This document shows positions 15,902 through 22,226 of a stretch of 22,226 bases of DNA, piece after piece (position 1 is the stretch's first letter; every line of letters starts with the position of its first letter). Under the pieces are notes generated by a model. That model worked only from the letters and a program-made list of their open reading frames with translations. It was not told the DNA's origin and made no database searches. Made by a program: the position numbers and the translations under genes. The stretch is from CAMQVM01 sp044433365 (lineage in GTDB: Bacteria > Bacteroidota > Bacteroidia > Bacteroidales > Rikenellaceae): contig JAWXTR010000044.1 in NCBI GenBank assembly GCA_044433365.1, positions 1 through 22,226 on the forward strand. Direction: 5' to 3'.

Positions 15902-16068
15902 TAAGTAGGGTAAAATAATTATTGGTGTATTTTTAAAAGTGCTATTGGAGATGAGATTTTTTGCTATTGAATCGAAAATATAGTGGTTCTATATTGAGAT
16001 TTAATAGTGAAAAATATCGCTCCAAGAGTGCTATTAAGAATATGGCAATAATTGTTTTACACTACTTA
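15902..16068 (+). repeat. 167-bp palindromic element, copy B
   Basis: This is the exact reverse complement of 6805-6971. Read on + it folds end to end. Besides many Watson-Crick pairs there are ten G.U pairs (for example 15916/16054, 15926/16044, 15940/16030, 15962/16009, 15969/16002), no A.C mismatch, and several purine-purine mismatches (15909/16061, 15925/16045, 15937/16033, 15944/16026, 15955/16016). The apical loop is TGGTT (15984-15988). It would lie in the leader of the hsd transcript. Confidence 0.88.
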
Positions 16069-16070
16069 TA

Positions 16071-16094
16071 ACCCACTTAATTTTCATAGTGGGT
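16071..16094 (+). promoter_or_regulatory. Stem-loop in the hsdM leader
   Basis: ACCCACT (16071-16077) pairs with AGTGGGT (16088-16094), and AAAATTTTAT follows. It lies 30 bases before the hsdM ATG and just after the 167-bp element. It could weaken read-through or affect translation; the T-run is short. Confidence 0.4.
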
Positions 16095-16124
16095 AAAATT
16101 TTATACATAAATAGTTAAACACCA

Positions 16125-17681
16125 ATGACAAGCACAATACAAAGAGCACAACTACAGGCACAAATATGGAAAATCGCTAACGATGTGCGTGGCACTGTCG
16201 ATGGATGGGATTTTAAACAGTATGTATTGGGTACACTGTTTTATCGTTTTATTAGCGAAGATTTTTCAGCCTATTTTAGTTTTGATGATGGTCTTTATCA
16301 CGGTTATTCTGATGATGTAATCACACCAGAATTTAAAGAACATGCCATACAATCAAAAGGATATTTTATCTATCCAAGTCAGCTTTTTGTTAATGTTGTA
16401 AATAGTGCTGCAACTAATAACAATCTAAATGTAGATTTAAAAAATATTTTCGAAGCCATAGAAAATTCGGCTAATGGCTTCGATTCTGAGAGAAACATAA
16501 AAGGATTATTTGCAGATTTTGATATTACAAGTTCTCGACTAGGTAGCTCTGTAAATGAAAAAAATAGCAGATTAGCAGCAGTCTTAAATGGTGTAGCTGA
16601 GCTACCGTTTGATAGTTTTAAAGATAATCATATTGATGTTTTTGGTGATGCCTACGAATTTCTTATCTCCAATTATGCAGCAAATGCAGGGAAGTCGGGT
16701 GGTGAATTTTTCACACCACAATCTGTTTCAAAGCTAATTGCGCAGCTTGCAATGCACAAGCTAGAGAGTGTAAACAAAATTTATGACCCAGCAGCAGGTT
16801 CTGGCTCTCTTCTTTTGCAAGCGAAAAAACATTTTGATAGCCATATCATACAAGATGGTTTTTTTGGTCAAGAGGTTAATTACACCACCTATAATCTAGC
16901 TCGCATGAATATGTTTTTGCACGATATAGGATACAATCATTTTAATATTGCACTTGGAGATACTCTTATAAATCCAGAGTTTCTAAACGATATGAAATTT
17001 GATGCTATTGTGTCAAATCCTCCTTACTCGGTGAGTTGGAAAGGTTCGGAAGATCCTACACTTATAAACGATGACCGTTTTGCCCCTGCGGGAGTGCTTG
17101 CACCAAAGACGAGAGCCGATTTTGCCTTTGTACTTCACTCTCTACACTACCTTTCCACAAATGGTAGAGCTGCTATTGTATGTTATCCAGGCATCTTCTA
17201 TCGTAGCGGTGCAGAGCAGAAGATTAGAAAATATTTGATTGACCAAAACTTTATAGATACAGTAATCGCACTTCCCTCAAATCTGTTCTATGGAACATCG
17301 ATAGCAGTAAATATATTGGTTCTTGCAAAAAATAAAAAAGAATATAAAACTCAGTTTATTAACGCAAGCGGTGAAGAGTTTTATAAAAAGGTGACTAATA
17401 ATAATATATTGGATGATAGCCATGTAGCGAAGATTATCGATATTTTTGACACTAAAACTGATGTTGAATATGTAGCAAGAACTATTGATAATCAGCTAAT
17501 CAAAGACAACGACTACAACCTATCAGTTAACTCTTACGTCGAGACAAAAGAGACGAGAGAGGTGATTGATATTGTTAAATTAAATGCCGATATTAAAGAT
17601 ACGGTTGCGAAAATAGACCTACTACGCTCTGATATAGATTTAATCATAAAGGAGATAGAAGATAGTAGTATAAATCAATAG
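16125..17681 (+). CDS. hsdM: Type I restriction-modification methyltransferase subunit
   Basis: The 518-residue subunit transfers methyl groups from SAM to adenine N6 in the HsdM2S complex. An N-terminal helical HsdM_N domain (about 1-150) precedes the catalytic domain. Visible motifs are GEFFTP (193-198), DPAAGSGSLLLQ (221-232; SAM binding) and SNPPYS (297-302; catalytic NPPY). After about 450 the tail is helical. Length is close to EcoR124I HsdM (about 520). It is the first gene of the operon, with hsdS starting 14 bases after its stop. The long leader contains the 167-bp element. All key residues are intact, so the methylase should be active if expressed. Confidence 0.96.
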   Translation: MTSTIQRAQLQAQIWKIANDVRGTVDGWDFKQYVLGTLFYRFISEDFSAYFSFDDGLYHGYSDDVITPEFKEHAIQSKGYFIYPSQLFVNVVNSAATNNNLNVDLKNIFEAIENSANGFDSERNIKGLFADFDITSSRLGSSVNEKNSRLAAVLNGVAELPFDSFKDNHIDVFGDAYEFLISNYAANAGKSGGEFFTPQSVSKLIAQLAMHKLESVNKIYDPAAGSGSLLLQAKKHFDSHIIQDGFFGQEVNYTTYNLARMNMFLHDIGYNHFNIALGDTLINPEFLNDMKFDAIVSNPPYSVSWKGSEDPTLINDDRFAPAGVLAPKTRADFAFVLHSLHYLSTNGRAAIVCYPGIFYRSGAEQKIRKYLIDQNFIDTVIALPSNLFYGTSIAVNILVLAKNKKEYKTQFINASGEEFYKKVTNNNILDDSHVAKIIDIFDTKTDVEYVARTIDNQLIKDNDYNLSVNSYVETKETREVIDIVKLNADIKDTVAKIDLLRSDIDLIIKEIEDSSINQ

Positions 17682-17695
17682 AAATTAATCGAAGT

Positions 17696-18937
17696 ATGAG
17701 TTATTTAGAAAAACTGTTGGATGGTGCTTCGGTTGAGTGGACGACACTCGGTGAGGTTTGTGCCTTTCAAAATGGATTTGCGTTTAAAAGCAATTTATTT
17801 AAGGAACATGGACAACCTATAATAAGGATAACAAACATTGATGGTATACATGTAGATTTAACAGATGTAAAATATTTTGATTTAGCTGATTATTCTACAA
17901 TAAATTTAATTAATTATATTGTTAGAAAGGGTGATGTTTTAATTGCTATGTCTGGTGCTACAACTGGCAAGATAGGGTATTATAATTGTGATAATAAAGC
18001 TTATATTAATCAGCGAGTTGGTAAATTTATACCTAATGAAAATATAGTTAACAAAAAATATTTATACCATTTTTTATTAACTAAAACTAGTTTTTTTTAT
18101 GATTTAGCAGGAGGAGGTGCTCAACCAAATTTAAGTTCTAATAATTTAAAAGAAAAACTTCAAATCCCAATCCCCTGCCCAGAGAATCCAGAAAAATCGC
18201 TAAAAATTCAAAAAGAAATTGTTCGTATTCTCGACACGCTTTCAGAGCTTACAGCAGAGCTTACAGCAGAGCTTACAGCAGAGCTTACAGCTCGTAAGAA
18301 ACAGTATGATTATTATCGTGAGGAGTTGTTAACTTTTGGTGATGATGTTACATGGCTGCCTTTAGGAGAAATAGCTACACTTGTTCGTGGAAATGGACTG
18401 CCAAAATCAGATTTTACAGATTCTGGTATAGGGTGCATTCACTATGGACAGATATACACCTATTATGGTACTTATGCAAATAAAACTAAATCCTTTGTCT
18501 CGTCAGATACAGCAATAAAACTAAAAAAAGTACTGCCTAATGATGTAATAGTAACTAACACAAGTGAAAACTTTGAAGATGTGTGTAAATCTGTTGCGTG
18601 GTTAGGCGAAGATTATATAGTTACAGGTGGACATGCTACTATTATAAAAGGATTAGTTAACCCTAAGTTTTTCGTATATTATACCCAGACGCTTCATTTT
18701 ATGAAGTGTAAAAAAAGATATGCAAAAGGAACAAAAGTAATTGATGTGTCTGCTAATGACTTAGCAAAAATAATCATCCCAATCCCCCCACCAGAAGAAC
18801 AAGAAAAAATAGTAAAAATATTAGATAAATTCGACACTCTAACTACGTCAATCACAGAAGGTTTGCCAAAAGAGATTGAACTGCGTAGAAAACAATATGA
18901 ATACTATCGAGATATGTTGTTAGCATTTCCCAAATAA
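17696..18937 (+). CDS. hsdS: Type I restriction-modification specificity subunit with TAEL spacer repeats
   Basis: The 413-residue subunit sets the bipartite DNA target. The first target-recognition domain (about 13-160, starting VEWTTLGEV) and the second (about 218-365, starting VTWLPLGEI) each end in IPIP-type segments and a helical conserved region. The central helix (about 168-214) carries SEL-TAEL-TAEL-TAEL-TARKKQ (183-203) and then YDYYREELLTF; the C-terminal helix repeats the theme as RRKQYEYYRDMLLAF (397-411). In the EcoR124 family, the number of TAEL units sets the non-specific spacer length. The half-sites themselves cannot be read from sequence. The first domain is visibly more AT-rich than hsdM and hsdR, consistent with domain exchange. 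Confidence 0.95.
   Translation: MSYLEKLLDGASVEWTTLGEVCAFQNGFAFKSNLFKEHGQPIIRITNIDGIHVDLTDVKYFDLADYSTINLINYIVRKGDVLIAMSGATTGKIGYYNCDNKAYINQRVGKFIPNENIVNKKYLYHFLLTKTSFFYDLAGGGAQPNLSSNNLKEKLQIPIPCPENPEKSLKIQKEIVRILDTLSELTAELTAELTAELTARKKQYDYYREELLTFGDDVTWLPLGEIATLVRGNGLPKSDFTDSGIGCIHYGQIYTYYGTYANKTKSFVSSDTAIKLKKVLPNDVIVTNTSENFEDVCKSVAWLGEDYIVTGGHATIIKGLVNPKFFVYYTQTLHFMKCKKRYAKGTKVIDVSANDLAKIIIPIPPPEEQEKIVKILDKFDTLTTSITEGLPKEIELRRKQYEYYRDMLLAFPK
18245..18292 (+). repeat. Four 12-bp tandem repeats in hsdS
   Basis: GAGCTTACAGCA occurs three times in a row (18245-18280), followed by GAGCTTACAGCT (18281-18292), in frame from codon 184. Loss or gain of one unit keeps the frame and changes the spacer helix by four residues, as known between EcoR124I and EcoR124/3. 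Confidence 0.95.
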
Positions 18938-18956
18938 GAATTTAAGATTAATTATT

Positions 18957-21900
18957 ATGGATTTTGAGTTAAATAAAACAATATTAGAGTCAAACAACTT
19001 TATAGTCTTAAATAGCTATACAAGTCGGTTAGTAGATGAAAATTCGGCTTCATTTTACCAGAGTGAAGAGGCACTTGAAAGGGAGTTTATAGCCGATTTA
19101 GTGGCACTTGGTTACGATAACCCAAGCTATATAAAAAGCAGTAAAGATATGTTTGACAACGTTAGGGTGCAGATTGAGCATCTTAACTCTATGCGTTTTA
19201 CTGATAATGAATGGAGTAGGTTTGTAGAGGAGTATCTCGATAAACCTGGCGAAAATATTGTTGAAAAGACAGATAAAATTCATAATAAACACGCCTATGA
19301 TTTTACTTTTGACGATGGGCATATCGAAAATATCTTTTTGGTCGATAAAGAGTCTATTGCACGAAATAAAGTTCAGGTAATTTCGCAGTTTGAGCAGCAC
19401 GGTGAGCATCTAAATAGGTATGATGTAACAATTCTCGTCAATGGTCTGCCGTTTGTGCAGATTGAGCTTAAACGGCGAGGAATTGCCATAAGAGAGGCGT
19501 TTAATCAGGTGCATCGCTATTCAAAAGAGAGTTTTAATAGTAAAAATTCGCTATATAAATTTCTTCAAATTTTTGTTATATCAAATGGCACTGACAGTCG
19601 TTATTTTGCAAACACAATTGAGCGAAACAAAAATAGCTTCGACTTCACTATGAACTGGGCTGACTCTAAAAATGTAAATATAAATGATCTAAAAGATTTT
19701 ACTGCAACTTTCTTTCAGAAAAACACACTCTTAAACACAATTCTAACCTATTCGGTGTTTGATACAAATAACTCATTGCTAGTGATGCGCCCTTATCAAA
19801 TTGCTGCAACTGAAAGGATATTATGGAAAATAAGAAGCTCGTTTCTCTCTAAAAAGTGGTCAACAAATGATGGTGGAGGATATATATGGCATACTACAGG
19901 CTCGGGTAAAACTCTCACAAGTTTTAAAGCTGCACAACTTGCCACTAAGCTTGATTTTATAGATAAGGTATTTTTTGTGGTCGACCGTAAAGATTTAGAC
20001 TACCAAACAATGAAAGAATATCAACGATTTTCGCCCGATAGCGTTAATGGTTCGAATAATACTGCTGGACTTAAACGAAATTGCGAAGCTAAGGATAATA
20101 AGATTATTGTCACCACTATTCAGAAGCTAAATAATTTGATGAAATCCGAACCAAACTTAGATATTTATCAAAAGCAGGTGGTGTTTATCTTCGACGAGGC
20201 GCACCGTTCACAGTTTGGTGAGGCTCAAAAAAATCTGAAAAAGAAGTTTAAGCGTTACTATCAATTTGGATTTACTGGGACTCCTATCTTTCCCAAAAAT
20301 TCATTAGGCTCTGAGACTACTCAATCGGTATTTGGTACAGAGCTTCACTCTTACGTGATTACCAATGCCATAAGAGATGAAAAAGTGTTGAAATTTAAGG
20401 TAGATTATAATGATGTTCGCCCCCGATTTAAGGATATTGAATCGGAGCAAGATGAGGTAAAACTATCGGCTGCCGAAAATAGTAATGCTCTACTTCACCC
20501 TGCACGCATAAGCGAAATTTCGCAATATATTTTAAAGAACTTTAGAATTAAAACTCATAGAAATGCTGTCGATATGAGTGGTTTTAATGCCATGTTTGCA
20601 GTTAGTAGTGTAGAGGCTGCAAAATATTATTACGAGGAATTTAAACGTCTGCAAGAGGGTAGTGACAAACCTCTGAAAATAGCTACGATATTCTCTTATG
20701 CTGCAAATGAACAGCAAAGTGCAATAGGTGAAATTTTGGATGAGGGTTTTGAACCATCAGCTATGAATAGTAGTGCAAAAGAGTTTTTGAATGGTGTTAT
20801 TGCCAACTATAACGATATGTTTGGCACAAGTTATGGTGTAGATAGTAACGAGTTTCAAAACTACTATAAAGATATTGCTAAACGTGTGAAAAACCGAGAA
20901 ATCGACCTTGTTATTGTGGTTGGAATGTTTCTAACGGGGTTTGATGCACCAACCTTAAATACACTTTTTGTTGATAAAAACCTACGCTATCATGGACTTA
21001 TACAGGCATTTTCTCGAACGAACCGTATTTTTGGTTCAACTAAATCATTTGGTAATATCGTAACTTTTCGCAACCTAGAAGAGTCAACTAAAGAGGCTAT
21101 TAAGCTATTTGGTAAAGAAAATACCAAAGATGTTATTCTTGAAAAAAGTTATAAAGAGTATTTAGAGGGTTTTAAGGATATTATTACAGGTGAAGTTCGT
21201 AGAGGTTATATCGAGGTTGTTGATGAGCTTAGCAGACGTTTCCCCGACCCTACTAACATCACTTCTGAACAGGAAAAACGAGAGTTTACTAAACTCTTTG
21301 GCGAATATTTAAAAGCAGAGAATATACTACAGAATTACGATGAATTTTCACAACTTAAAGAGCTTCGAAATATTAATAATGGCGATATTAAAGCTATCGA
21401 AAAGTTTAAACAAGAGCATGGCTTGAGCGATGATGATATTTCTGCTATGAAAGATATTAATCTGCTTTCCGAGCGCACAATACAAGATTATAAATCTACT
21501 TATAACGATATTCGTGAATGGATTAAAGAGCGAAAAAAAGGTGATGATAGCGAAAAAATATCTGTAGATTGGGATGATATTGTATTTGAGGTTGAACTGT
21601 TGAAATCGCAGGAGATTGACCTTGATTATATAATAGAGTTGATTTTCGAAAATAATGAAAAAATTAAAGATAAGAGTATTCTAATCGAAGAGATTCGCCG
21701 CATTATTAAAACTAGTTTAGGTAACAGAGCTAAAGAGAGTTTGGTTATCGACTTTATAAACCTAACTGACCTCGATAAAATCCAAGATAAATCTATCATT
21801 ATAAGCTCATTTTACGACTATGCTCGTGAGGTTCAGAAAACTGAAGCACAGGAGTTGATAGAAAGCGAAAAGTTAAATTATGATGAAGCTAAACGTTATA

Positions 21901-22070
21901 TTTCCACCTCTCTGGGACGAAGATATGCAAGTGAAAATGGAACAGAATTAAATTCTATTTTACCTAGAATGAATCCGTTAAACCCTCAGTATTTAACAAA
22001 AAAACAGACGGTTTTTCAAAAAATTGTGGCTTTTATTGAGAAATTTAGAGGTATTGGTGGTGATATTTAA
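18957..22070 (+). CDS. hsdR: Type I restriction endonuclease and translocase subunit
   Basis: The 1037-residue motor subunit cuts and pumps DNA in the HsdR2M2S complex; its length nearly equals EcoR124I HsdR (1038). The nuclease core has YDVTILVN with Asp156 and QIELK with Glu170 and Lys172 (the PD-ExK pattern). The helicase part has WHTTGSGKT (311-319, Walker A), IFDEAH (411-416, Walker B/DEAH) and FGFTGTP (437-443, motif III), then GMFLTGFDAP and QAFSRTNR in the second RecA-like lobe. A long helical C-terminus (from about 730) should dock on the methylase. It starts 19 bases after hsdS. No frameshift or missing motif was seen, so the complete system appears functional. Confidence 0.96.
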   Translation: MDFELNKTILESNNFIVLNSYTSRLVDENSASFYQSEEALEREFIADLVALGYDNPSYIKSSKDMFDNVRVQIEHLNSMRFTDNEWSRFVEEYLDKPGENIVEKTDKIHNKHAYDFTFDDGHIENIFLVDKESIARNKVQVISQFEQHGEHLNRYDVTILVNGLPFVQIELKRRGIAIREAFNQVHRYSKESFNSKNSLYKFLQIFVISNGTDSRYFANTIERNKNSFDFTMNWADSKNVNINDLKDFTATFFQKNTLLNTILTYSVFDTNNSLLVMRPYQIAATERILWKIRSSFLSKKWSTNDGGGYIWHTTGSGKTLTSFKAAQLATKLDFIDKVFFVVDRKDLDYQTMKEYQRFSPDSVNGSNNTAGLKRNCEAKDNKIIVTTIQKLNNLMKSEPNLDIYQKQVVFIFDEAHRSQFGEAQKNLKKKFKRYYQFGFTGTPIFPKNSLGSETTQSVFGTELHSYVITNAIRDEKVLKFKVDYNDVRPRFKDIESEQDEVKLSAAENSNALLHPARISEISQYILKNFRIKTHRNAVDMSGFNAMFAVSSVEAAKYYYEEFKRLQEGSDKPLKIATIFSYAANEQQSAIGEILDEGFEPSAMNSSAKEFLNGVIANYNDMFGTSYGVDSNEFQNYYKDIAKRVKNREIDLVIVVGMFLTGFDAPTLNTLFVDKNLRYHGLIQAFSRTNRIFGSTKSFGNIVTFRNLEESTKEAIKLFGKENTKDVILEKSYKEYLEGFKDIITGEVRRGYIEVVDELSRRFPDPTNITSEQEKREFTKLFGEYLKAENILQNYDEFSQLKELRNINNGDIKAIEKFKQEHGLSDDDISAMKDINLLSERTIQDYKSTYNDIREWIKERKKGDDSEKISVDWDDIVFEVELLKSQEIDLDYIIELIFENNEKIKDKSILIEEIRRIIKTSLGNRAKESLVIDFINLTDLDKIQDKSIIISSFYDYAREVQKTEAQELIESEKLNYDEAKRYISTSLGRRYASENGTELNSILPRMNPLNPQYLTKKQTVFQKIVAFIEKFRGIGGDI

Positions 22071-22101
22071 GGGGAGTTCTAAATTTTAATTTTGAGAGAT
22101 T
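22071..22101 (+). repeat. Partial copy of the 39-bp family after hsdR
   Basis: GGGGAGTTCTAAATTTT, then GAGAGATT, begins at the base after the hsdR stop codon. The right arm is missing; the 167-bp element begins nine bases later. Confidence 0.65.
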
Positions 22102-22109
22102 GATTGTTT

Positions 22110-22226
22110 TAAGTAGTGTAAAACAATTATTGCCATATTCTTAATAGCACTCTTGGAGCGATATTTTTCACTATTAAATCTCAATATAGAACCACTATAT
22201 TTTCGATTCAATAGCAAAAAATCTCA
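22110..22226 (-). repeat. 167-bp palindromic element, copy C (cut by window end)
   Basis: The 117 bases present are identical to the first 117 bases of copy A, in the same orientation. It is therefore inverted relative to copy B, and B and C enclose hsdM-hsdS-hsdR. The rest lies outside the window. Confidence 0.85.

Larger units (their letters stand above)
15730..16124. other. 395-base intergenic region before hsdM
   Basis: It holds a -7 box (15886-15893), the inverted 167-bp element copy (15902-16068) and a small stem-loop (16071-16094). Bases 15730-15880 are AT-rich, with no supported gene and no clear sulfatase terminator. Confidence 0.7.

Noticed and set aside
15902..16068. The 167-bp element as a simple terminator of the sulfatase gene
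   Set aside because: It starts about 170 bases after the stop, has no T-run, and recurs in both orientations relative to neighbouring genes.
18245..18292. hsdS repeats as an on/off frameshift switch
   Set aside because: The unit is 12 bp, a multiple of three, so changes alter spacer length and do not break the frame.

Overview
The window is AT-rich and looks like a Bacteroidota (probably Bacteroidales) chromosome. The evidence is promoter boxes of the type TTTG / TAnnTTTG ahead of many genes, few Shine-Dalgarno sites, Bacteroidales-type lipoprotein, GdhA and MetK sequences, and Ser-type sulfatase chemistry suited to anaerobes. No tRNA, rRNA, CRISPR array or transposase gene was seen.

Layout. 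Bases 1-230 hold short inverted and direct repeats. A small hypothetical gene (237-686, +) converges on a lipoprotein glycoside hydrolase (732-3038, -), followed by an acetyl-CoA hydrolase/transferase-family gene (3253-4734, -). An EamA-type permease (5006-5920, +) converges on a secreted hypothetical protein (5925-6557, -). Next come metK (6984-8267, -), with a candidate SAM-I-like leader, and gdhA (8533-9888, -). A 656-base divergent intergenic region with a large hairpin leads to a secreted M28 peptidase (10545-11525, +), which ends at a strong terminator. A nitroreductase (11669-12409, -) is followed by a possible + strand operon: a charge-polarised acidic protein, an alpha/beta hydrolase and a sulfatase (12619-15729). 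The window ends with a complete type I restriction-modification operon, hsdM-hsdS-hsdR (16125-22070, +). By gene order, sizes and the TAEL repeats in HsdS it resembles the EcoR124 (type IC) group.

The housekeeping genes are ordinary. The less usual content is between genes. (1) A 167-bp near-palindromic element occurs as two full copies that match base for base (6805-6971 and, inverted, 15902-16068) plus a third copy cut by the window edge (22110-22226). The last two bracket the restriction operon in inverted orientation. On one strand the arm differences give ten G.U pairs and no A.C mismatch. (2) A second family of about 39 bp (AGGGGAGTTC...GAAGTTCCCT) recurs at least eight times, often immediately after stop codons. 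One 165-bp version carries an inserted long hairpin just upstream of gdhA. (3) HsdS carries four 12-bp repeat units encoding the spacer between its two target-recognition domains, a known device for changing DNA specificity.

Functions were assigned from motifs read by eye. No database search or folding calculation was run.
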